Of a stretch of DNA of 64,000 nt, positions 44,685-53,341 are shown in pieces. Origin of the DNA: Sphingobacterium paludis (GTDB lineage: Bacteria; Bacteroidota; Bacteroidia; Sphingobacteriales; Sphingobacteriaceae); assembly GCF_004364125.1 (NCBI RefSeq), contig NZ_SNZV01000009.1:124001-188000 (forward strand), given 5' to 3'. Every line of letters starts with the position of its first letter. Positions within the stretch are counted from its first letter, which is position 1. A program made the position numbers and the translations under genes. The notes under the pieces were generated by a model. It was given only the letters and a program-made list of their open reading frames with translations, made no database searches and was not told the origin of the DNA.

Positions 44685-46739
44685 ATGATTAAGCATGATG
44701 ACGAGTACAGCTTACACAAAGATAAGGAAGCTGTACGCGCCTATTTCCTAGAATACGTCAACAAAAACACAGTTTTCTTTTACACCCTGAAAGAGAAAAT
44801 CGACTATTTGATAGAAAACGACTACTATATCAATTTCTACGAGTCATTTACATTCGAAGAAATTGAAAAGGTGTTTAATTTCGTGCACGCGAAAAAGTTC
44901 CGTTTCCAGTCATTCATGGCTGCGTTCAAATTTTTCCAAAGCTATGCCTTACGGGATGATTCTGGGGAAAAATTCCTGGAGCGCTACGAAGACCGCGTAG
45001 TGGCTGTGGCTCTTTTCCTAGCGCGCAAAGAAGGTGTACAAAAAGCTATCGAGTATGCCGAAATCATGATCAATCAAGAATATCAACCTGCTACCCCGAC
45101 GTTCTTGAATGCTGGTAAAAAGCGCTCCGGCGAGCTTGTCTCCTGTTTCTTGGATGAGATCGGCGACAATCTGAATGGTATTGGCTATGCTGTTGATTCG
45201 GCCATGAAGCTTTCCTCTATTGGTGGCGGTGTTTCATTTAATATTTCTAAAATCCGTGCCCGTGGCGAAGCCATCAAAGGTGTAGAAGGCCGCGCCGGTG
45301 GCGTACTTCCGATCATGAAAATTATGGAAGATACGTTTTCATACGCCAACCAACTTGGCCAACGCCCAGGTGCTGGCGCAGTGTATCTTAATATCTTCCA
45401 CTCCGATATTGAAGAGTTTTTAGATTGTAAGAAAATCAATGTGGATGAGAAAGTGCGTATCAAATCCCTTTCTATCGGTATCATCGTTCCGGATAAGTTT
45501 ATGGAGCTCGCGGAGAAAGATGAAGCCTGCTACCTCATTTACCCACACACCGTGATGCAGGAATATGGTCAATATCTAGACGAGCTGGATATGGATAAGA
45601 TGTATGACGAGTTGATCACCAACCCTAACGTTAAAAAGAAAAAGGTAAACGCACGTCATCTTTTGGTGCGCATCGCGCAAACGCAAAAAGAGTCTGGCTA
45701 CCCATATATATTCTTCAAAGAAAATACAAACAAAGCACATGCATTAAATGGCTTGGGTAGCGTGAAGTTTTCGAACTTATGTACAGAGATTATGCAGGTG
45801 TCTGAAGTTTCTGATATCAATATCTACGGACAAGAAGATACGATCCGCTATGGCATTTCCTGTAACCTTGGTTCGCTGAACATCGCCACCGTTATGGATA
45901 ATAAACGTATCAAAGAAACGGTGAAGACAGCCATGCGTGCACTGACCGTGGTGACCGATGTAACCAATATCGACATGGTGCCATCCATCGCCAAAGCAAA
46001 CCGCGAACTGCATTCCGTAGGTTTAGGTGCGATGAACTTGCACGGCTTCCTAGCGAAAAGCTTCATCATGTATGAATCTACCGAAGCGTTAGATTTCGCC
46101 AATACGTTCTTCATGATGATGAACTACTACTCGTTAGAAGCATCGATGGAAATAGCGAAGGAACGCGGCGCTACGTTTACAGGCTTCGAAAAATCAGCCT
46201 ATGCAGACGGCACATACTTTGACCGCTATACGGAGCGCGAATACCAACCAACTACCGATAAGGTGAAAGAATTGTTTGAAGGCATTCATGTACCCACAAG
46301 TCAAGATTGGGCAAACTTAAAAGCACAGGTGAAAGAGCACGGTATCTACCATGCTTACCGTATGGCCATCGCACCAAACCAATCCACTTCCTATATCATG
46401 AACGCAACCGCATCGGTTATGCCCGTAGTGGATATTATCGAAGTGCGTGAATACGGTGACAGTACAACATACTACCCAATGCCGTATTTAACAAACGACA
46501 ACTACTTCTACTTCAAATCGGCGTATGACATGGATCAGTACAAAGTGCTTAAACTGATCTCGGTGATACAACGCCATATTGATCAAGGGGTATCGACCAT
46601 CTTGCACACCAATTCGAAAGATTCGACGCGCGATTTGGCCAAGTATTATATCTATGCTCATAAAATAGGCTTGAAATCACTGTACTATACGCGTACACGC
46701 AAATCTACCGTAGAAGAGTGTATTTCATGTTCGGCATAA
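44685..46739 (+). CDS. nrdE: Class Ib ribonucleoside-diphosphate reductase, alpha subunit
   Basis: The 684-residue catalytic subunit reducing ribonucleotides to deoxyribonucleotides. I chose the ATG at 44685 (MIKHDDEYSLH), 10 nt after nrdI; the frame is open upstream to 44571 inside nrdI. There is no N-terminal ATP cone, as expected for class Ib. Seen are QPATPTFLNAGKKRSGELVSCFL, the active-site NLCTEI and CNLGSLN segments, and the C-terminal redox cysteine pair CISCSA that is reduced by the redoxin. The neighbours nrdI and nrdF confirm the class. Confidence 0.97.
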   Translation: MIKHDDEYSLHKDKEAVRAYFLEYVNKNTVFFYTLKEKIDYLIENDYYINFYESFTFEEIEKVFNFVHAKKFRFQSFMAAFKFFQSYALRDDSGEKFLERYEDRVVAVALFLARKEGVQKAIEYAEIMINQEYQPATPTFLNAGKKRSGELVSCFLDEIGDNLNGIGYAVDSAMKLSSIGGGVSFNISKIRARGEAIKGVEGRAGGVLPIMKIMEDTFSYANQLGQRPGAGAVYLNIFHSDIEEFLDCKKINVDEKVRIKSLSIGIIVPDKFMELAEKDEACYLIYPHTVMQEYGQYLDELDMDKMYDELITNPNVKKKKVNARHLLVRIAQTQKESGYPYIFFKENTNKAHALNGLGSVKFSNLCTEIMQVSEVSDINIYGQEDTIRYGISCNLGSLNIATVMDNKRIKETVKTAMRALTVVTDVTNIDMVPSIAKANRELHSVGLGAMNLHGFLAKSFIMYESTEALDFANTFFMMMNYYSLEASMEIAKERGATFTGFEKSAYADGTYFDRYTEREYQPTTDKVKELFEGIHVPTSQDWANLKAQVKEHGIYHAYRMAIAPNQSTSYIMNATASVMPVVDIIEVREYGDSTTYYPMPYLTNDNYFYFKSAYDMDQYKVLKLISVIQRHIDQGVSTILHTNSKDSTRDLAKYYIYAHKIGLKSLYYTRTRKSTVEECISCSA

Positions 46740-46808
46740 CACGAAGCGATTTAACGAAAGAATAAACAAACAAGTCAAGCACAATCGTTACGAAGGTAAC
46801 ACATAGGT

Positions 46809-46850
46809 GAAGGAGAAACTGATAACACCACTTATCTACGTTTCTCCTTC
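46809..46850 (+). promoter_or_regulatory. Hairpin in the nrdE-nrdF gap
   Basis: GAAGGAGAAAC (46809-46819) and GTTTCTCCTTC (46840-46850) form a perfect 11-bp stem, with GATA/TATC able to pair inside the 20-nt loop. No T-tract follows, so it is unlikely to be a simple terminator. It may stabilise or process the nrdE message or tune the NrdE:NrdF ratio. Confidence 0.6.
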
Positions 46851-46900
46851 CGTTTCTTCGCTCAAAACGGGCATTGTGCGACTCCAAAAAATAAATAAGC

Positions 46901-47887
46901 ATGAGCAAACAATTTACCGCCGTAAACTGGAATACACCAGACAACGATTACGTCTTGATGTTTTGGGAACAAAATATCAAACAATTTTGGATTGACACCG
47001 AGTATATTCCCTCTAAAGATATCGATAGCTGGAAGGGATTAAGTTGGGATATGAAAGAATGCTATAAAAAGGCATTAGGTGGTTTAACGCTATTGGATAC
47101 GCTGCAAAGCCATACGGGTATGCCGAAAATCATCGACCATATCAGCTCGTTACAGAATAAAGCCGTACTATCTTATATGTGTATGATGGAAGCCATCCAC
47201 GCTAAATCATACTCGACTATTTTCACGACGGTATCAACCACAAACGAAATCAATGACGTGTTTGGCTGGGTACAAGAAAACAAATTCTTGCAATATAAAG
47301 CCTCTACGATTGACAAATACTACCGCGCGATCGATAAAGAGAACGTAAGCGATGAAGAGCTATTTATGGCTTTAGCGGGATCAGTGTTGTTAGAGTCCTT
47401 CTTGTTCTACTCCGGCTTCTTTTTACCATTATGGCTATGCGGTCAGGGACAAATGGTTGCATCCGCAGACATCATTAAAAAGATTGTTGCCGATGAGTCT
47501 ATCCACGGCGTATTCGTAGGTCTGATTGCACAAGAGGTGTACAGCCGTCTTCCTAACAAAGAAGAGGTGAAAGCACGTTTCTTAACGTTATTGAATGACT
47601 TGTATGAAAACGAACTAAAATATACAGAAGAGTTGTATACCGTTGTGGGTTTAACAGCTGAAGTAAAAGAGTATGTGCGTTACAATGGTAATAAAGCACT
47701 CATGAACTTAGGCTTCGACCCTATCTTCGAAGTGAAACAGGTCAACCCAATCGTATTAAACGGTCTGAATACCGAAACCACACAGCACGACTTCTTCTCC
47801 AAGAAATCAACAAACTACGAAAAGGCCATGGAGATTGTACACTTGCGTGATGATGATTTCAAAATGGAAGTGGCTATTGAAATTTAA
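46901..47887 (+). CDS. nrdF: Class Ib ribonucleoside-diphosphate reductase, beta subunit
   Basis: The 328-residue radical-generating subunit. All expected residues are present: metal ligands D66, E97, H100, E165, E199 and H202, and the radical tyrosine Y104 (MMEAIHAKSYSTIF). With NrdI next door it is probably loaded with manganese. A 161-bp gap with a hairpin separates it from nrdE. A terminator follows at 47912. Confidence 0.97.
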   Translation: MSKQFTAVNWNTPDNDYVLMFWEQNIKQFWIDTEYIPSKDIDSWKGLSWDMKECYKKALGGLTLLDTLQSHTGMPKIIDHISSLQNKAVLSYMCMMEAIHAKSYSTIFTTVSTTNEINDVFGWVQENKFLQYKASTIDKYYRAIDKENVSDEELFMALAGSVLLESFLFYSGFFLPLWLCGQGQMVASADIIKKIVADESIHGVFVGLIAQEVYSRLPNKEEVKARFLTLLNDLYENELKYTEELYTVVGLTAEVKEYVRYNGNKALMNLGFDPIFEVKQVNPIVLNGLNTETTQHDFFSKKSTNYEKAMEIVHLRDDDFKMEVAIEI

Positions 47888-47911
47888 AAGATAAATCCAC
47901 TATGGATATTA

Positions 47912-47950
47912 AAAAGAGGCTGTCTCCAATTTCACGAGACAGCCTCTTTT
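47912..47950 (+). terminator. Terminator after nrdF
   Basis: A perfect 14-bp stem AAAAGAGGCTGTCT (47912-47925) / AGACAGCCTCTTTT (47937-47950) followed by further T residues, 24 nt behind the nrdF stop codon. Confidence 0.93.
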
Positions 47951-48207
47951 TTTGGCTACATTGCCGATCGATAAAAAACAATCTGCATTTTCAAAAGCGT
48001 TAGCATGCTTTATCGTCTATCCTCCTTCTCCCAAAAACGTTGACGTATCGCTTTCAAGACAGCTGAGTTGATCTACGATGACGCGGCCAACAACCGAATG
48101 CAGTACTTAATACCAAAAGATGCGTCATCGAAGTAGGACGAAGCAATCTGCATTTCCAAAAACGCAAGATTGCTTCGTCTTCCTTTCGAAACTAGTTTTC
48201 AGACCTA
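47951..48207. repeat. Palindromic repeat copy P4 and a worn relative, between nrdF and susD
   Basis: P4 is GACGAAGCAATCT (48137-48149) paired perfectly with AGATTGCTTCGTC (48167-48179). The preceding part (about 47975-48060: CAATCTGCATTTTCAAAA, TCCTCCTTCTCCC) looks like a decayed second copy. No coding frame is visible. P4 may terminate the convergent susD transcript. Confidence 0.75.
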
Positions 48208-49782
48208 CTAGTTCGTTTGATATTCTGGATTCTGAACGAGATTAGGGTTACGTTGCAACTCATCCAAAGAGATCGGGTATACTAAATCCGACTGCTTAAA
48301 GATCGCACCAGATCCGTTCGATGCTCCCACCAGGGGCTGGAAGGTAATCTGACCTTTAACTTCAGTAGAAATATTCGGAAACATCCCCGTACGCAGACAG
48401 TCGTCCCACATTTTGAACTCCAACGGCAGTTCGCGTAGGCGCTCTTTCCATACCTCTTCTACAAACTGCTGTACCGATAGCCCCTGTAATTCGCTGGTAA
48501 TAGCAGCGACTGTCCTGCCCGTTGTACTGGCGCGTGCTCGCACTTCTGCAAGATGTATAGCCGCATTAGCAACACCCGTAGTCCGTGCTTTCACTTCAGC
48601 AGCAATCAATAACGCCTCCGCATAGCGGTAAATGTTTCTATCCTTGGTAGAACGACCTGTATTGAGTAGTGCATCCTCATCGACAAAAAACCACACGCCA
48701 GCCGTGCCACCGCCATCCCAAGTTTTACCATTATTGGGGTTGGTGTAGGTCCAATGGTAAAACTGCCTTGGTTGAAACCGCAAATCATCAGACTCATATA
48801 CATTTAAGAATCGATTGGTAGGGCCGTAAGTCCGTTCAAAGAGCGTATATTTTTCAAATATTTCGCTAGCCGAGGACGTAAAACCGTAGGCTGGCCATGC
48901 GCCGCCTTCATTGATGATCGCATCAAATTCAAACGAGTAAATAGTTTCTGCTAAATCATCGGATGTACGAAGCTTATTATACGCGCTATTGGCCTCAAGA
49001 TCGCCATTAGGCTCTAAGGTATGTCCAGACTGTAGAACAATGTCAATGTATTTTTCCGCTTCCACATAGTTGTTGCGCTGCAAATACACATTAGCCAAGG
49101 CCATCGCGGCAACATTCCTATTCACCCGCCGTCCGCTGCTGTTAAATGTGCCCGCTGGTAATACATCCACCGCAGCAATCAGGTCTGATTCAATGACGGC
49201 ATAGACAGAATCCACAGAACTACGGCTCAATAGAAAGTCTCGATCCAATCCATCATACGGTTCTGTTGATAAGGGCACGGGCCCAAACATCTTCACCAAA
49301 AAGAAATAGTTGAAAGCGCGAAAAAACCGCGCTTCGGCTACAAACCTATTTTTCGTCTCTTCGGACATCTCGATATTCGGAATATTTTTGATCGCACCGT
49401 TTGCAATATTAATGGCTAAATAGAGCCTTTCCCAAATACCGTTGATTCTGTTTGACACCACTCGAGTGTTTTGCTGCCTAGTCAGTAAGCGCGAATACTG
49501 GTTTATAAGTTCCTGTCCTTCATAACTGTTGGTGAAATATCCGGTCAGCATAACCGGAATCGAAGCAAAAGGCGCCTGATAAGCTCCATTAGCCTCTCCA
49601 TACAAAGTAGGTGCGCCTCGTCGATAAAGACTGTTCACATTCTCTTGAGCTTGGTCGGCTGTCTGGTAATAACTATCTCCTCCGACTTCTGTTCTGGGAT
49701 TTTCGTCCAAAAAATCCTTACAGGAATTCATAGACAGCAACGCTGTACCACAAAGTCCAAGTATTATATATTTAAGTTTCAT
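48208..49782 (-). CDS. SusD/RagB-family nutrient-binding lipoprotein
   Basis: A 524-residue lipoprotein (lipobox SMNSC, about C20, followed by KDFLDENP, typical of SusD). It caps the neighbouring SusC barrel and captures glycans at the cell surface. Helical TPR-like stretches (AEARFFRAFNYFFLVKMFGPVPL and YRYAEALLIAAEVKAR) and the C-terminal VWKERLRELPLEFKMWDDCLR are family-typical. It follows susC by 24 nt. No glycosidase is attached to this pair, so its substrate is unknown. Confidence 0.96.
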   Translation of the reverse strand: MKLKYIILGLCGTALLSMNSCKDFLDENPRTEVGGDSYYQTADQAQENVNSLYRRGAPTLYGEANGAYQAPFASIPVMLTGYFTNSYEGQELINQYSRLLTRQQNTRVVSNRINGIWERLYLAINIANGAIKNIPNIEMSEETKNRFVAEARFFRAFNYFFLVKMFGPVPLSTEPYDGLDRDFLLSRSSVDSVYAVIESDLIAAVDVLPAGTFNSSGRRVNRNVAAMALANVYLQRNNYVEAEKYIDIVLQSGHTLEPNGDLEANSAYNKLRTSDDLAETIYSFEFDAIINEGGAWPAYGFTSSASEIFEKYTLFERTYGPTNRFLNVYESDDLRFQPRQFYHWTYTNPNNGKTWDGGGTAGVWFFVDEDALLNTGRSTKDRNIYRYAEALLIAAEVKARTTGVANAAIHLAEVRARASTTGRTVAAITSELQGLSVQQFVEEVWKERLRELPLEFKMWDDCLRTGMFPNISTEVKGQITFQPLVGASNGSGAIFKQSDLVYPISLDELQRNPNLVQNPEYQTN

Positions 49783-49806
49783 TGTTATCTATGTTATGTA
49801 GTGAAA

Positions 49807-52800
49807 TTACAAACTAAGGTTCAATCCAAACGTAAACGTTTTTGCTCTTGGGTAAGAGAAAAAGGTTACGTTCTGGCCAAATTTGTTATCATCCCCGGTT
49901 GATGTGCTTTCTGGATCATAGCCTTTAAAATCTTTCGACGTGATTACCCAAGGATTGTTTGCGCTTGCGTAAACTCTTAAAGAAGAAAGACCTAAACGTT
50001 GTGCCCAACTTGAATCAAAGGTATAACCCAATTGTATTAAGTTAAAACGCAAGAATGATCCGTCAACAATCCAGGATGAATCCACACGGGTATCTTGACC
50101 AGCGTGCCCATTATTAGTCAGATAAATCGCCTGCTGCATGGTATTTGGGTTGGAACCGTTGTATGCATCCGTTAAGATATCACGCAAACCGTTCGTTATA
50201 CCAAAGCGGTCATAGGTCGAGTGAAAGAATTGTTGCAACGTTTCAACCCCGTACACCACTTGCATATCCACCGTCATGTCGAAACCTTTGTAAGCAAAGG
50301 TATTGATAAAACTTCCAGACCAATCTGGAATACCCTTACCTAAAATTTCCTGATTTGCCGAACGGTTTGGCCTACCGATTTGGTCTCTTGTAATTAAGCC
50401 ATTATCAAAATCTTCCACCGTGAAAATCCCATCCCGGCGGTAGCCATAAAAGCTATTTAAGTTTTCCCCAACCCGAATGATACTATTAGGCGCGCCAACA
50501 AAGTCATTTAATAGAATATCGGCGTTGTCGTCCCCTAAACGAATCACCTCGTTTTTGTTGTAATTCATATTTAGGGTAGAGGTCCATTGGAAATTATCAT
50601 TTCGTATAGGGTTACCGCTAATCATGATATCCAAACCTTTATTGTTTACCGCACCTATGTTCCGCATCACAAACTGAAAACCGGATGAGTGAGGCAGCGG
50701 ATCCTCGAGCAATAGATCTGTCGTTCTCCGGTTGTAATAAGAGATGTCAAAGTTTAAACGGTTTTGAAACAAGCCCAATTCAAAGCCAGCATCGATCGTA
50801 GCCGTTTTCTCCCAGCGAAGATCTGGATTCGGTAAAAATTGTAAGTAAGAATACGGGACACGGGTATTATTTAATAGCTGTGTGCCATTTAATGCCCGCG
50901 CGATGGCTTGGTAGGGGCTAATCTCGGAGTTACCGGTAATACCAAAGCTGCTGCGTAATTTTAAATTACTTAACCACGATACGTCTTCCAAAAATGACTC
51001 TTTGGAGGCAATCCAGGCTAGACCCGCAGATGGGAAAAACGCAAATTTATTATTCGCACCAAATCTGGACGATCCATCATAACGCCCCGTCACCGTAGCA
51101 GTATATTTATCATTCAACGTATAAGATGCCCGCATAAAGTACGAGTTCATTGCCCAACGATCATATGCCGATTCCGGAGCCTGTGGTATAGAACCGGCAG
51201 CCATATTGTTCCACTTAAAGAAATCACTGGTAAAGCCCTCGGCACGGTTGAAACTGAAATCGCGCGTGCGCTCTTGCCAAGATAAACCTGCCATGGCGTT
51301 GATACGATGGTTGCCGAAATCTTTATTGTATGTCAGGTAAGTTTCCTGTTGCCAGTAAAAGGTATCTTCGTTTTCGATCTCTGCCCAGCCATTCGGACGT
51401 GAGATATTATGCAGTAATATGGAAGAATAGCCACGGTACTGTCTTCGTTGCTTATCCACGCCATATTGCGTTTTCAGATCAAGCCCCTCTGCCAAGTGAA
51501 AAGTCAAAGCCGCATTACCAAAAATCTGCGTGTTTGCACGTTGTCTTTCTTGAAGATCCAAAATAGCAACTGGATTCGACATCCCCTCAAAACCCAAAAC
51601 ACCATTCACGGTCGATGATCCCGCAAAGGAATAAGCGCCACTCCCCGGTTCGTAAACTGGCAGCCAAGGGAGCATCTCAATCATCGTACGACGTGCTTCC
51701 TGCCCGCCACCGTCTTCCGGAGTAAACCTACCCCAAGTGTGGTTAGCCGTCAAATTAATGCTTGTGGAAAGCCATTCTTTCACTTTCGTATCATAGGCTA
51801 GCTTACCGTTTAAACGCTTATTAAACGTATTGTTTACAATACCTTGTTGGTCCGTATAGTTGATGAACGCGCCCATAGAGGAGTTTTCATCGCCCTGTTG
51901 TATATTCAACTGATGGTTTTGCGAGACAGCGGTGCGCGTCGCTTCACGCTGCCAATCGGTATTAAATAACGGGTTGCCGTTTTGATCAAAATAATTGGGG
52001 TCATTAAACCAATCCCTTCTGTCCAAAGACCATGGCTGCCAATTTGGATTACGCGCTTCTAAAAACTCAGCTTGCCATTTGTTTTCATTTTCCAAACCAA
52101 TCATAAAGGCATCAACCCATTCGTTGGCATCCAAAAGATCCATGTAGCGCTGTGGCGAGCTCACACTGGTCGATCCCTGATAACTCAAATTGCGGCGGCC
52201 GTCTTTAGAACCACGCTTTGTCGTCACCAAGATGACGCCATTGGCACCGCGCGCACCATAGATCGCGGCCGAGGATGCATCTTTCAACACCTCCATCCGT
52301 TCGATATCGTTCGGATTCAACAAGTGAAAATTCTCCATTACTACGCCATCCACGACATATAGCGGGTTAGAAGCGGAATTAATCGTTGCTGTACCGCGGA
52401 TAACTACCCGGTTAGCGTAGGCACCAGGCTGGCTGGAGTTCGAATACACGTTTACCCCCGCAGCTTGTCCGCGCAAATTGTCCAACGCACTAAAGCTCTG
52501 GTTCTTGATCATGTCCTGTCCTTTCACCATCGAAATGGAACCGGTTACATCCGATTTGCGCATCGTACCGTAACCTACCACAACGACCTCATCCAACGAC
52601 TCACCATCAGCCGTCAGCGGAAAATCTACGTTCGCCGTGCCTACGGGCAATTCCAACGATTTATAGCCCAAAAAGCTACTCACCAAAATTTGTCCAGCAG
52701 ACGCTTGGATGCTGTAAGTACCGTCTTCTGCAGTTTGTGTTGCCGTGGTGGTACCGCGAACCGTAATGGTAGCCCCAGCAATCGGCTCACCCGTCGCGGC

Positions 52801-52968
52801 GTCAGTTACGCGTCCGGAAACCGTCTGTTGTTTCGAGAAAACTGTAGAGGGGGGCGTGTTGTGCAAAATTCCGTTGGCATAGGTATGACCATAGCTGGTC
52901 GCCAACACGGCTAAGGAGAACGCGCAGAGTGCCCCCTTTGATGCCTTTAGTTTGTCAATGTTCCACAT
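49807..52968 (-). CDS. SusC/RagA-family TonB-dependent outer-membrane transporter
   Basis: A full-length SusC of 1053 residues. I prefer the ATG at 52968 (MWNIDKLKASKGALCAFSLAVLAT, a signal peptide) over the frame start at 53013. Domains: carboxypeptidase-D-like regulatory domain (VSGRVTDAATGEPIAGATITVRG), the LDEVVVVGYG linker, the plug (NPLYVVDGVVMENFHLLNPNDIERMEVLKDASSAAIYGARGANGVILVTTK), and a 22-strand barrel ending in FTFGLNLSL. It forms an operon with susD. No anti-sigma or AraC-type regulator gene adjoins it, unlike many such loci. Confidence 0.97.
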   Translation of the reverse strand: MWNIDKLKASKGALCAFSLAVLATSYGHTYANGILHNTPPSTVFSKQQTVSGRVTDAATGEPIAGATITVRGTTTATQTAEDGTYSIQASAGQILVSSFLGYKSLELPVGTANVDFPLTADGESLDEVVVVGYGTMRKSDVTGSISMVKGQDMIKNQSFSALDNLRGQAAGVNVYSNSSQPGAYANRVVIRGTATINSASNPLYVVDGVVMENFHLLNPNDIERMEVLKDASSAAIYGARGANGVILVTTKRGSKDGRRNLSYQGSTSVSSPQRYMDLLDANEWVDAFMIGLENENKWQAEFLEARNPNWQPWSLDRRDWFNDPNYFDQNGNPLFNTDWQREATRTAVSQNHQLNIQQGDENSSMGAFINYTDQQGIVNNTFNKRLNGKLAYDTKVKEWLSTSINLTANHTWGRFTPEDGGGQEARRTMIEMLPWLPVYEPGSGAYSFAGSSTVNGVLGFEGMSNPVAILDLQERQRANTQIFGNAALTFHLAEGLDLKTQYGVDKQRRQYRGYSSILLHNISRPNGWAEIENEDTFYWQQETYLTYNKDFGNHRINAMAGLSWQERTRDFSFNRAEGFTSDFFKWNNMAAGSIPQAPESAYDRWAMNSYFMRASYTLNDKYTATVTGRYDGSSRFGANNKFAFFPSAGLAWIASKESFLEDVSWLSNLKLRSSFGITGNSEISPYQAIARALNGTQLLNNTRVPYSYLQFLPNPDLRWEKTATIDAGFELGLFQNRLNFDISYYNRRTTDLLLEDPLPHSSGFQFVMRNIGAVNNKGLDIMISGNPIRNDNFQWTSTLNMNYNKNEVIRLGDDNADILLNDFVGAPNSIIRVGENLNSFYGYRRDGIFTVEDFDNGLITRDQIGRPNRSANQEILGKGIPDWSGSFINTFAYKGFDMTVDMQVVYGVETLQQFFHSTYDRFGITNGLRDILTDAYNGSNPNTMQQAIYLTNNGHAGQDTRVDSSWIVDGSFLRFNLIQLGYTFDSSWAQRLGLSSLRVYASANNPWVITSKDFKGYDPESTSTGDDNKFGQNVTFFSYPRAKTFTFGLNLSL

Positions 52969-53280
52969 AAATCTAATGTTTGTAAAATGTAGTTTAGCCT
53001 TCCGATTTACCAATTGGTGTTGATCCAGAAAATCTTCCTGGGAAAAGGAAAATATCCAGACAAACGGGTTTAAATTAGTATAACGTTAACACTAATTAAC
53101 ACATTAATTTTGAACAATGAAACTTTATCCTTCGTTTTTTTTAAAACTTTAAACCTTTTAGTCGTTGTGCTAAAACGATATTAGCAACTTGAAATCGATG
53201 AACACACGCAAGTAAATACTCATTTTACGGTATAAATATTTCAAACCAAATAAGGTAATTCAGGGGGCGTGCTAAAATAA
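52969..53280. other. Gene-free stretch upstream of susC
   Basis: About 310 bp of AT-rich sequence that must hold the promoter of the susC-susD operon. No exact TAnnTTTG box in that direction and no repeat family member was found. Confidence 0.45.
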
Positions 53281-53318
53281 AAAAGTTGCATGAACGCAAC
53301 GTTGTTCATGCAACTTTT
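53281..53318 (-). terminator. Terminator of the GMC oxidoreductase operon
   Basis: A perfect 15-bp stem AAAAGTTGCATGAAC (53281-53295) / GTTCATGCAACTTTT (53304-53318) lies 24 nt behind the GMC stop codon. It isolates this operon from susC downstream. Confidence 0.92.
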
Positions 53319-53341
53319 AACAAGATAGGGATGAAATAGAG

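Noticed and set aside
47951..48060. Independent fifth palindromic repeat
   Set aside because: It shares only short pieces with the family and cannot be folded into the same stem, so I treat it as a worn relative within the P4 entry.
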